Position numbers and translations under genes: made by a program | The notes under the pieces: model-generated | Database searches by the model: none | The model's input: only the letters and a program-made list of their open reading frames with translations | What the model was told of the DNA's origin: nothing | Part shown: positions 1-5,981 of the stretch, piece after piece | Layout: the number at the start of each line of letters is the position of its first letter | How positions within the stretch are numbered: the stretch's first letter is position 1 | Source of the DNA: CAYPEL01 sp964409635 | GTDB taxonomy: Bacteria; Pseudomonadota; Gammaproteobacteria; DSM-19610 | DNA length: 9,342 bases | Reading direction: 5' to 3' | Assembly (NCBI GenBank): GCA_964409635.1 | Contig: CAYPEL010000113.1 | Location: 1 to 9,342, forward strand

Positions 1-66
1 TTTACGCATAAATTCCAGAATGAGTTGTACGACCTCTTCACCAGCATCTTCCTGGACATACTGCAC
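1..66 (-). CDS. Possible N-terminal part of an unidentified gene, cut by the window edge
   Basis: Read on the minus strand, the first bases of the window stay open to the edge with plausible codon use. From a GTG at 66 the peptide begins MQYVQEDAGEEVVQLILEF. The frame is closed upstream by a TAG at about 103-105, so any gene must start downstream of that, and GTG at 66 is the first ordinary start codon. No good ribosome binding site precedes it. I do not recognise the protein. If real, it would be divergent from thiL, leaving 67-173 as the shared promoter region. The + strand of the same stretch is also partly open, so this call is weak. Confidence 0.22.
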   Translation of the reverse strand, partial: MQYVQEDAGEEVVQLILEFMRK

Positions 67-173
67 GGCATCTTTAATTAAGCTGATGGATTTGGGGTCT
101 GGCTAGGTGTAGCCTGCTCTTACCGAACATTCTGATAGACTTGTGCCCATCTGGCGCGCAGTGGACTAAGCTA

Positions 174-1118
174 TTGTCACAATCCGAATTTGATCTGATC
201 CGCAAATATTTTGCCCGTCCTTCGCGGCGTTCTGATGTGGTGCTTGGTATTGGTGATGATGCCGCTTTATTGGCAGTACCGCCAGGCAGGCACCTGGCCG
301 TGGCGGTTGATACGCTGGTTGACGGGGTGCATTTTCCAGCGCATACAGCAGCAGCCGATATTGCCTGGAAAGCACTGGCCGTTAATCTCAGCGATCTGGC
401 GGCGATGGCCGCAGAACCCGCCTGGTTTACCCTGTCGCTTACTTTACCCACTGCGGATGAAAGCTGGTTAGCTGATTTTTCTAACGGTCTTTTCGAGTTG
501 GCAGAACGCTTCAGTATTGAATTGGTGGGGGGTGACACCACGCGCGGGCCACTGTCGGTGACTATTCAGGTAAATGGCTTTGTCGAAAAAGCCCTGACAC
601 GCTCTGCTGCAACACCCGGCCAGATTATTCTGGTTTCCGGTACTCTGGGCGATGCTGCGCTGGCTTTACAGCAACTAAAATCAAACCTGCCAGCCGATGG
701 TTTTCTTGTCAATCGCCTGAACCGGCCGCAGCCACAGGTCGAGTTAGGCTTGGCACTAGCAGAGGTGGCTACTGCTGCGATCGATATCTCCGATGGACTG
801 CTGGCTGATCTGGGTCATGTGCTTGATGCCAGTGGTTGTGGTGCCACGCTAGAGATACAACAGCTTCCATGTTCTCAAGCCTTTAGGTCTGCTGCACCCG
901 AAGATCCCTGGCCTTTGTTGCTGGCAGGTGGCGATGACTATGAGCTGTGTTTTACGCTAGACGAAAACAGACAGGACGAGATTCAATCCATTGCACAAAA
1001 ATGTGATGTGGTATTAACAAAAATCGGCCGTATAGAATCCAGCCCAGGACTACGTTGCGTACAAGCGGATGGCAGCGCTTATCAACATGCCGTGCTTGGG
1101 TATGACCACTTCCGATAA
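174..1118 (+). CDS. thiL: Thiamine-monophosphate kinase
   Basis: ThiL phosphorylates thiamine monophosphate to thiamine diphosphate with ATP, the last step of cofactor synthesis, in the cytosol. It belongs to the PurM/ThiL/SelD ATP-binding fold. From the TTG at 174 the protein has 314 residues. Visible motifs are GIGDDAA (about 25-31), DTLVDGVHF (46-54), GGDTTRG (119-125), DISDGLLADLGH (204-215) and GGDDYEL (252-258), which match the acidic metal/ATP and substrate sites of the family. No ATG lies upstream in this frame. TTG at 141 would add 11 residues. I prefer 174 because the family normally begins a few residues before the (E)FxLIRKYF segment, here at residue 5, and a GTGGA lies about 8 nt upstream. 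A pgpA-like start overlaps its 3' end. dxs in the neighbouring block makes DXP, which is also a thiamine precursor, so the proximity may be meaningful or accidental. Confidence 0.93.
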   Translation: MSQSEFDLIRKYFARPSRRSDVVLGIGDDAALLAVPPGRHLAVAVDTLVDGVHFPAHTAAADIAWKALAVNLSDLAAMAAEPAWFTLSLTLPTADESWLADFSNGLFELAERFSIELVGGDTTRGPLSVTIQVNGFVEKALTRSAATPGQIILVSGTLGDAALALQQLKSNLPADGFLVNRLNRPQPQVELGLALAEVATAAIDISDGLLADLGHVLDASGCGATLEIQQLPCSQAFRSAAPEDPWPLLLAGGDDYELCFTLDENRQDEIQSIAQKCDVVLTKIGRIESSPGLRCVQADGSAYQHAVLGYDHFR

Positions 1119-1177
1119 ACCCAGTGCGGTGACCCTGCGTTTAATGACCTGATCAAACAGCCCGTGTCGCTGCTGGG
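1102..1177 (+). pseudogene. Truncated 5' remnant resembling pgpA (phosphatidylglycerophosphatase A)
   Basis: An ATG at 1102 overlaps the end of thiL and opens MTTSDKPSAVTLRLMT before a TGA at 1150-1152. Shifting frame there continues as LIKQPVSLLG up to a TAG at about 1179. In many gammaproteobacteria thiL is followed, often overlapping, by pgpA, whose N-terminus is a short variable stretch leading into a (N)PxxLLAFGFGSG segment. The two pieces together resemble that lead-in but stop before the catalytic part. The resemblance comes from memory of the family and gene order, not from an alignment. The stretch could also be a chance short frame between convergent genes. Confidence 0.4.
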
Positions 1178-1999
1178 TTAGTCGTTAGCCTTATCGTGCT
1201 TAATAAGCGCATATGCCGAATGGTTGTGTATCGACTCAAAGTTTTCGGCCTCAACAGTATACGCGCTAATGCGGTCGTCCTGATTTAAGGCGGCGGCAAC
1301 ATCACGCACCATATCTTCAACAAATTTTGGATTGTCGTAAGCGTGTTCAGTGACGTGTTTTTCATCCGGTCTTTTCAGCAAACCATACAATTCTGAAGAT
1401 GCCTGTTGCTCGACCATTTCAACCAGTTCTTCAATCCAGACAAAATCGTTTGTCGCGGCCGTGACAGTAACGTGCGAGCGCTGATTATGTGCACCACGAG
1501 CGGATATTTTCTTGGAGCAGGGACACAAGCTGGTCACCGGTATAACGACTTTAAGTTCCATTTTAGGTTGTTGGCCAGAGATTTCTCCAATCATGCTGAC
1601 TTCATAATCCATCAGGCTTTGCACGCCTGACACCGGCGCAGTCTTGTTGATGAAGAACGGGAAGGTCATTTCAATGTGACCGGCTTCGGCTTCCAGTTTT
1701 TCGGTCATTTCAACCAGCATTTCATGAAATGATTCAACGCTGATCTCACGTTCGTGCAGATTCAGGATCTCCACAAAGCGCGACATGTGCGTGCCTTTGA
1801 AGTTGTGCGGCAGGTTAACGTACATGTTGAAGTTGGCAATAGTGTGTTGTTCACCCTCGGAGCGGTCTTTGACGCGTACCGGGTGGCGAATATCCTTGAT
1901 GCCGACTTTATCGATAGCAATCTGACGTGTGTCAGGTCTACCCTGTACATCTTCAATGGATGGGTTAATGCCGGTCACGCTTGCCTTGTTCTGACGCAT
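1178..1999 (-). CDS. folE2: GTP cyclohydrolase FolE2 (type IB)
   Basis: FolE2 hydrolyses GTP to 7,8-dihydroneopterin triphosphate, the common precursor of folate and queuosine. It is the alternative to zinc-dependent FolE and tolerates other metals. The 273-residue protein is the usual family length. The signature TSLCPCSKKIS holds C159 and C161. C159 sits 12 residues before H171 and 69 before E228, the same spacing as the Cys/His/Glu metal and catalytic residues described in the Neisseria enzyme, so the active site looks intact. The ATG at 1999 begins 3 nt after the queD stop codon, so the two are almost certainly co-translated from one transcript. Its product is the substrate of QueD. It ends convergently against thiL with no clear terminator between them. 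I saw no obvious Zur-type operator next to this gene, although FolE2 genes are often zinc-regulated elsewhere. Confidence 0.95.
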   Translation of the reverse strand: MRQNKASVTGINPSIEDVQGRPDTRQIAIDKVGIKDIRHPVRVKDRSEGEQHTIANFNMYVNLPHNFKGTHMSRFVEILNLHEREISVESFHEMLVEMTEKLEAEAGHIEMTFPFFINKTAPVSGVQSLMDYEVSMIGEISGQQPKMELKVVIPVTSLCPCSKKISARGAHNQRSHVTVTAATNDFVWIEELVEMVEQQASSELYGLLKRPDEKHVTEHAYDNPKFVEDMVRDVAAALNQDDRISAYTVEAENFESIHNHSAYALIKHDKAND

Positions 2000-2002
2000 G
2001 GT

Positions 2003-2383
2003 TTAAATCTCTGTATAACGCGCACAGGCGCGTTCGGTTTCCCACAGTGTTACGGACTGGACACGAACCTGCGGGTTATTTATTTTTTCGGACAGCGCCT
2101 TGTAAAAATGTGCGGCGATGTTTTCTGCGGTCGGGTTGAGTGTATCGAACGGTTCCAGATCATTCAGGTAACGATGATCCAGGCGTTTGGCGATCGCGCG
2201 TGTCGCCTGCTTAATGACTTTAAAATCAACACCCATGCCGGCTTTATCCAATTCGGTAGCGACGACTTCGGCTTCCACCTTCCAGTTGTGGCCGTGCATT
2301 TGCGAACAGGCACCTGGGTAGTCGCGCAAGGTGTGCGCGGAAGCAAAGTCAGTGATAATTTTAAGCGTATATTGCGCAGCCAC
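2003..2383 (-). CDS. queD: 6-carboxytetrahydropterin synthase (QueD)
   Basis: QueD belongs to the 6-pyruvoyl-tetrahydropterin synthase fold and converts dihydroneopterin triphosphate to 6-carboxy-5,6,7,8-tetrahydropterin, the first committed step to queuosine and other 7-deazapurines. The 126-residue protein has the zinc histidines H17 (SAHTL) and H30/H32 (MHGHNW), the catalytic cysteine C26 four residues before H30, and the D69-H70 pair in LDHRYLND. WETERACARY at the C-terminus supplies the pterin-anchoring E115. Cysteine at position 26 argues for a QueD-type enzyme and against the PTPS-III type that bypasses FolB in folate synthesis, which carries Glu there. It lies 28 nt after dxs and 3 nt before folE2, so enzyme and substrate producer are adjacent, although the consumer comes first in the transcript. 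No queC, queE or queF is visible in the window. Confidence 0.92.
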   Translation of the reverse strand: MAAQYTLKIITDFASAHTLRDYPGACSQMHGHNWKVEAEVVATELDKAGMGVDFKVIKQATRAIAKRLDHRYLNDLEPFDTLNPTAENIAAHFYKALSEKINNPQVRVQSVTLWETERACARYTEI

Positions 2384-2411
2384 GGTAATTCCTGAGTGAA
2401 ACAGTAGGATA

Positions 2412-4301
2412 TTAATCCACCGCCTCTAATTTGGCAATCCGGGCGGCCAGCTCTGGCTGGATCCGGTTAACGATGCTGGCCGCATCCAGGCCACAGTCGT
2501 GCAGCTGCTGATCACGGCTGGCGTGCTCCAGGAACATGTCTGGAATTCCAAGTTGAATCAATGGAGTAGAGATTATTTCTTGGGTAAGTAGCTGAGCTAC
2601 TGCACTGCCTGCACCACCTTGTATAGCATTATCTTCCAGGCTGACCAGGAGCGGGTGAGCCTTAGCCAGGCTTTTGATGAGTGCCGCATCCAGCGGTTTG
2701 ACGAAGCGCATATTGGCGACCGTGGCGTCCAGAGTTTCCGCCGCTTCCAGCGCAGCTGCCAGTGGGCTACCAAATACCAGTAGCGCTACGTCCTTGCCTT
2801 GGCGTTTGATCTCTCCCTTACCCAAAGGGATAGCTGACATTGCGGATGCAACCTCCACTCCCGGCCCTTGACCACGGGGATAGCGTACCGCGCTGGGGCC
2901 ATTATGCTGGAAACCCGTGTAGAGCATTTGCCGGCATTCATTTTCATCAGCCGGTGTCATGACCGTCATGTTCGGGATGCAGCGCAAGTAACTCAGATCA
3001 AAACTCCCGGAATGGGTAGGCCCATCGTTGCCGACCAGTCCGCCTCGGTCGATGGCAAACAGAATGGGGAGATTTTGCAGGGCGACATCATGGATGAGTT
3101 GGTCATAGCCGCGTTGTAGAAAAGTCGAATAGATAGCCATCACCGGTTTCAGGCCATCGCAGGCCATTCCCGCCGCCAGCGTCAGGCTGTGTTGTTCGGC
3201 AATACCCACGTCAAAATAGCGATCCGGATAGCGTTCAGAAAAATCCACCAGCCCAGAACCTTCGCGCATGGCCGGTGTAATCGCGACGAGCTCAGCGTCC
3301 TGCTCAGCCATATCGCATATCCAGTCGCTGAACACTTTGGTATAGGTTGGTCCAGCTTTAGCGGCGCTTGCGGACTCCCCGGTTTCAATATTAAACGGAC
3401 CGACACCGTGAAATTCACAGGGATTGTCTTCGGCAGGGTCATAACCCTTGCCCTTGCGGGTAACCACGTGCAGTAGTTGGGGGCCTTTTAGCGCACGCAG
3501 ATTGCGTAATGTTTTAACCAGGGTGCCAAGGTCATGCCCATCAATCGGGCCGATGTAATTAAAGCCCAGTTCTTCAAACAGGGTACCCGGTACCACCATG
3601 CCTTTCATATGTTCTTCTGCCCGGCGCGCCAGTTCCCAAACGGTTGGCATACGCTGCAGGACTTTTTTACTGCCTTCACGCATGGTGGAATAAGTGCGCC
3701 CGGACAGCACCCGCGCCAGATAATTCGACATGCCGCCTACATTGGGGGAAATAGACATATCGTTGTCATTCAGCACCACCAGCAGGTTCGCATCCAGCGT
3801 ACCCGCATGATTCAACGCTTCAAAAGCCTGGCCGGCCGTCATGGCGCCATCGCCGATCACGGCGATGACACGGCGTTGCTCTCCCTTGTGGGTCGCTGCG
3901 ATGGCCATGCCCAGGGCGGCACTGATAGAGGTACTGGAATGGCCCACACCAAAGGCGTCATAGTTACTTTCTGCCCGGTTGGGGAAACCGGCCAGCCCGT
4001 TTTTCTTGCGCAACGTGTGCATTTGTTCGCGCCGGCCGGTAATTATTTTATGCAAATAGCTCTGGTGACCAACATCCCAGATTAACCGGTCTTCCGGAGT
4101 TTCGAAAACGTAGTGCAAGGCTAGGGTTAGTTCTACGGCGCCCAGATTAGATGCCAGGTGCCCGCCGGTCCGGGAAACCATATCGAGCAAAAAACGCCTG
4201 GCCTGGATAGCCAGTCCCGCCAACTGCTCAGGCGGAAGCGCCCGTAAATCAGCGGGTGAATTGATGTTCTCAAGCAATGCAGCTGGCTGCAGGTCGGTCA
4301 T
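2412..4301 (-). CDS. dxs: 1-deoxy-D-xylulose-5-phosphate synthase
   Basis: DXS condenses pyruvate and glyceraldehyde 3-phosphate with loss of CO2 to form DXP, the entry point of the MEP isoprenoid pathway and also a precursor of the thiamine thiazole and of pyridoxal phosphate. The 629-residue protein is full length. Thiamine diphosphate and catalytic motifs are in place: GGHLASNLG with H48, DVGHQSY with H79, GVGHSS (118-123), the GDG(150-152)...N180 magnesium/TPP motif, and VGIAEQHS with E369. The transketolase pyrimidine domain (roughly residues 320-490) and C-terminal domain (roughly 500-620) follow. The ATG at 4301 gives the expected N-terminus, though its ribosome binding site is poor. 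It sits 83 nt after ispA in the classical xseB-ispA-dxs order. Confidence 0.97.
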   Translation of the reverse strand: MTDLQPAALLENINSPADLRALPPEQLAGLAIQARRFLLDMVSRTGGHLASNLGAVELTLALHYVFETPEDRLIWDVGHQSYLHKIITGRREQMHTLRKKNGLAGFPNRAESNYDAFGVGHSSTSISAALGMAIAATHKGEQRRVIAVIGDGAMTAGQAFEALNHAGTLDANLLVVLNDNDMSISPNVGGMSNYLARVLSGRTYSTMREGSKKVLQRMPTVWELARRAEEHMKGMVVPGTLFEELGFNYIGPIDGHDLGTLVKTLRNLRALKGPQLLHVVTRKGKGYDPAEDNPCEFHGVGPFNIETGESASAAKAGPTYTKVFSDWICDMAEQDAELVAITPAMREGSGLVDFSERYPDRYFDVGIAEQHSLTLAAGMACDGLKPVMAIYSTFLQRGYDQLIHDVALQNLPILFAIDRGGLVGNDGPTHSGSFDLSYLRCIPNMTVMTPADENECRQMLYTGFQHNGPSAVRYPRGQGPGVEVASAMSAIPLGKGEIKRQGKDVALLVFGSPLAAALEAAETLDATVANMRFVKPLDAALIKSLAKAHPLLVSLEDNAIQGGAGSAVAQLLTQEIISTPLIQLGIPDMFLEHASRDQQLHDCGLDAASIVNRIQPELAARIAKLEAVD

Positions 4302-4328
4302 ACAGAGTAATCAGCGTGTAAACAGTTA

Positions 4329-4357
4329 ATTATCATTGCGGCAGGCGGCTGGTGCAA
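4329..4357 (-). promoter_or_regulatory. Candidate internal promoter before dxs
   Basis: On the minus strand TTGCAC (4357-4352) is followed after 17 nt by GATAAT (4334-4329), which is 5 of 6 for a sigma-70 -10 box with a weak -35. It lies in the 83-nt ispA-dxs gap and could give dxs-queD-folE2 independent expression. Seen by eye only; such matches also occur by chance. Confidence 0.33.
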
Positions 4358-4384
4358 GTGAAGCTAACTTGGCGCAATAGGGGA

Positions 4385-5293
4385 TTAGACAGTACGTGCC
4401 ACGATATAGCCAGAAAGCCAGCGCAGCGGGTCGGCGGCTTCATCGAAAGAAGACAGGCACTTGAGCGCTGACTCATGCAGCAGCTCGGCATGTTCCCGTG
4501 CACCGGAAAGCCCCATTAATGCCGGGTAGGTGGGTTTATTGAGTGACCGGTCGGCACCGGCGGTTTTGCCGATCTGCTCAGTGCTGCCGGTAATATCGAG
4601 AATATCGTCCTGGACCTGGAAAGCCAGTCCGATAAATTGGGCGTAATGGCTCAGAGATTCAAAATCATCTTGACTGGAATCTCCACATAAGGCGCCCAGT
4701 AGTACACTGGCCTTGATCAGTGCCCCGGTTTTATGGATATGCATGTCTTCCAGTTCGGCAATGTCGAGTTGTTTGCCGACTGCGGCGAGATCAATCGACT
4801 GGCCGCCTACCATGCCGCGCGAGCCGGCCGCATGAGACAGCAGATTAATCATGCGCAGACAACGTGCTGCATCAACGTTATTTGCCATATTATGTGAAAG
4901 GACGCGGAATGCCAGGGTCAGAATGGCGTCTCCCGCCAGTATGGCTTCGGCTTCCCCAAACGCTTTGTGGGAAGCCGGCTGGCCGCGGCGTAAATCGTCA
5001 TTATCCATCGCCGGCAAGTCGTCATGCACCAGCGAATAAGCATGCACGAGTTCCACTGCGGCGGCGGCTAAATCGAGTGATTTGCTGTCGGCATGACAGG
5101 CTTGTCCGGCGGCGTAGGTCAGTAATGGCCGTATCCGCTTACCGCCACTGAGGACGCTATAGCGCATCGCTTCATGCAGCTGGGTGGGATGAATGGACGT
5201 TTTTGGTAATAGCTGGTCGAGGATTTTTTCGACGCGCTTTTTGGCGTGCTCTGCGAATTGCCGCAGGTGACGGTCAATCGTCGTCGCTGTCAA
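4385..5293 (-). CDS. ispA: Farnesyl diphosphate synthase (polyprenyl synthetase family)
   Basis: IspA adds isopentenyl diphosphate to dimethylallyl and then geranyl diphosphate to form farnesyl diphosphate for quinone and undecaprenyl synthesis. From TTG at 5293 it has 302 residues, close to the E. coli length of about 299. Motifs are GGKRIRPLL (50-58), the first aspartate-rich motif DDLPAMD (91-97) followed by RRG, KTG (188-190) and the second aspartate-rich motif QDDILD (228-233). The DDx4D form of the first motif is typical of bacterial FPP synthases. The frame is open further upstream to an ATG at 5356, but that would overlap xseB by more than 80 nt. TTG at 5293 has an AGGAG about 10 nt upstream inside xseB and gives a 20-nt overlap. 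ATT at 5275 is a less likely alternative start. Confidence 0.93.
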   Translation of the reverse strand: MTATTIDRHLRQFAEHAKKRVEKILDQLLPKTSIHPTQLHEAMRYSVLSGGKRIRPLLTYAAGQACHADSKSLDLAAAAVELVHAYSLVHDDLPAMDNDDLRRGQPASHKAFGEAEAILAGDAILTLAFRVLSHNMANNVDAARCLRMINLLSHAAGSRGMVGGQSIDLAAVGKQLDIAELEDMHIHKTGALIKASVLLGALCGDSSQDDFESLSHYAQFIGLAFQVQDDILDITGSTEQIGKTAGADRSLNKPTYPALMGLSGAREHAELLHESALKCLSSFDEAADPLRWLSGYIVARTV

Positions 5294-5519
5294 AAGGCTG
5301 GAGCTCCTGTCCACCGTCTTTCTCAAGCAGAATTTGTACTTTTTGTTCGGCTTCACTCAGCGCCGTCTGGCAACTGCGGGTGAGTTGAATACCTCGCTCG
5401 AACTGCTTGAGTGACTCGTCGAGGCTCAGGTCTCCCTGTTCCATCTTTTCCACCAGTTTCTCGAGTTCATCGAGGGCGGTTTCGAAATCCGGAGCTTTAT
5501 TTGTGGTACGTTTGGCCAA
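5274..5519 (-). CDS. xseB: Exodeoxyribonuclease VII small subunit
   Basis: XseB is the small subunit of exonuclease VII, a single-strand-specific nuclease that several copies form with one XseA. The 81-residue product has the family core: DFETALDELEKLVEKMEQG (11-29), then LSLDESLKQFERGIQL, then an acidic tail. This is the two-helix coiled-coil domain. The frame is open upstream to an ATG at 5732, but that extension reads through a repeat element and has no family resemblance. The start is TTG at 5519, preceded by GGGAG at 5531-5527 with a 7-nt spacer. It is first in the xseB-ispA-dxs-queD-folE2 block. The repeat element ends directly at its ribosome binding site, so its promoter must be inside or beyond that element. 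Confidence 0.92.
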   Translation of the reverse strand: MAKRTTNKAPDFETALDELEKLVEKMEQGDLSLDESLKQFERGIQLTRSCQTALSEAEQKVQILLEKDGGQELQPFDSDDD

Positions 5520-5558
5520 GCTGGGTCTCCCTTTAACCTGGAAACCGCAGTTGAACAG

Positions 5559-5672
5559 CCTGTAGAGTGGTTCTGTTGGTTTGCTTGGCGTAGCAAAAAA
5601 ATGCACTAATGGCAGGCCCCTTAGCGTATTTTTTTTGCATAGCCAGGCGAGCCAACAGGGCCGCTCTACAGG
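5559..5672 (+). repeat. Long hairpin with strand-biased G-U pairing
   Basis: The 31-nt arms at 5559-5589 and 5642-5672 pair at 25 Watson-Crick positions. All six remaining positions are T in the left arm opposite G in the right arm, which become G-U wobbles in a + strand transcript but A-C mismatches in a minus-strand one. A 3x3 internal loop follows, then a GCAAAAAAA/TTTTTTTGC stem (5593-5601 with 5630-5638) and a loop of about 20 nt. Confidence 0.7.
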
Positions 5673-5681
5673 TTGTAGCGC

Positions 5682-5700
5682 CTTCACCCTGCGGGTGAAG
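5682..5700. repeat. Small perfect hairpin inside the element
   Basis: CTTCACCC, TGC and GGGTGAAG form an 8-bp stem with a 3-nt loop. The surrounding GTAG...CCTGTA context resembles REP-type palindromes scattered in gammaproteobacterial genomes. No T-run follows, so it is unlikely to be a terminator. Confidence 0.6.
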
Positions 5701-5702
5701 CC

Positions 5703-5732
5703 TGTATAAACCACTTTGTTTTGTAGTATCAA
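5703..5732 (-). promoter_or_regulatory. Candidate promoter for the xseB operon inside the repeat element
   Basis: On the minus strand TTGATA (5732-5727) is followed after 18 nt by TATACA (5708-5703), 5 of 6 and 4 of 6 to the sigma-70 boxes. A transcript from here would run about 180 nt to xseB and carry both hairpins in its leader. It is the best match I see upstream of xseB, but this is a visual call. Confidence 0.32.
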
Positions 5733-5836
5733 TCACTTTATACATCCTCGTAGTGGTCAACTGCGGTTTCTAGGTTTAACAGGGCAGTTACACTACAAGT
5801 GCGCCCGGTTTCCGTCAAATTCATTTTAGCCGTATT

Positions 5837-5851
5837 CTATAAGTATTATAA
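5837..5851. promoter_or_regulatory. PerR/Fur-like AT-rich palindrome upstream of rubrerythrin
   Basis: CTATAAGTATTATAA contains the palindrome TATAA-GTA-TTATA and differs from the Gram-positive PerR box TTATAATNATTATAA at two positions. Rubrerythrin genes are PerR targets in several bacteria. The site lies about 43 nt before the candidate -35 box. AT-rich palindromes are easily found by chance, and a PerR in this organism is not shown. Confidence 0.25.
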
Positions 5852-5879
5852 TTGTCAGGTTTTTCGCTTGATCCTTTCA

Positions 5880-5908
5880 TTGACAGCCTATTGGCAGTGG
5901 GTTAGATT
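5880..5908 (+). promoter_or_regulatory. Sigma-70-type promoter for the rubrerythrin gene
   Basis: A perfect -35 box TTGACA (5880-5885) is followed after exactly 17 nt by TAGATT (5903-5908), 4 of 6 to the -10 consensus. Transcription would begin near 5915, giving a leader of about 65 nt. Confidence 0.6.
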
Positions 5909-5911
5909 CCC

Positions 5912-5932
5912 AGAATATATTAGATTTATTCT
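5912..5932. promoter_or_regulatory. Inverted repeat at the rubrerythrin transcription start
   Basis: AGAATA (5912-5917) and TATTCT (5927-5932) form a 6-9-6 inverted repeat covering the likely +1 region. TTAGATT also occurs twice, at 5902 and 5920. The position suits a repressor operator. The regulator is not identifiable. Confidence 0.35.
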
Positions 5933-5945
5933 AAAAAGTCCTATG

Positions 5946-5959
5946 GACGGATGCCCGTC
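5946..5959 (+). promoter_or_regulatory. Short leader hairpin before rubrerythrin
   Basis: GACGG, a 4-nt loop and CCGTC form a 5-bp stem followed by TTTATA, ending about 11 nt before the GGAG ribosome binding site of the rubrerythrin gene. It is too short to call a terminator. It could stabilise or gate the leader. Confidence 0.3.
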
Positions 5960-5981
5960 TTTATACTAGCGGAGATATATT

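Larger units (their letters stand above)
5532..5779. repeat. MITE-like non-coding element with 23-bp terminal inverted repeats
   Basis: The stretches 5532-5554 and 5757-5779 are inverted copies matching at 21 of 23 bases, with the shared core GAAACCGCAGTTGA. Between them lie a long hairpin (5559-5672), a small perfect hairpin (5682-5700) and an outer ACCACT/AGTGGT pair. There is no convincing gene inside. A 75-residue minus-strand frame from 5760 runs from inside one terminal repeat through both hairpin arms and encodes nothing I recognise. I do not see a clear target-site duplication. The layout fits a miniature inverted-repeat or REPIN-like element mobilised in trans, but I do not know its family. 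Confidence 0.68.

Noticed and set aside
74..541. 155-residue minus-strand frame opposite thiL
   Set aside because: It is an antisense shadow of a clear ThiL coding sequence, with low-complexity Ser/Ala/Arg composition.
1118..1179. Bidirectional terminator between thiL and folE2
   Set aside because: The AACCCAG/CTGGGTT pair is about 50 nt apart, and no compact GC-rich stem with a T-run is present.
1754..2395. 213-residue + strand frame opposite queD and folE2
   Set aside because: It is antisense to two well-supported genes with intact catalytic residues and resembles no family.
3534..4085. 183-residue + strand frame opposite dxs
   Set aside because: It is antisense to the conserved TPP-binding part of DXS; a shadow frame.
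5520..5732. N-terminal extension of xseB to the ATG at 5732
   Set aside because: The extension is translated repeat element. TTG at 5519 has a good ribosome binding site and gives the normal family length.
5533..5760. 75-residue minus-strand open frame inside the 248-bp element
   Set aside because: It runs from inside one terminal repeat through both hairpin arms, has no recognisable domain, and its codons are dictated by the palindromes.
5532..5779. CRISPR array or tRNA/rRNA in the long intergenic region
   Set aside because: There are no regularly spaced direct repeats and no cloverleaf or rRNA-like sequence. The repeats are inverted.
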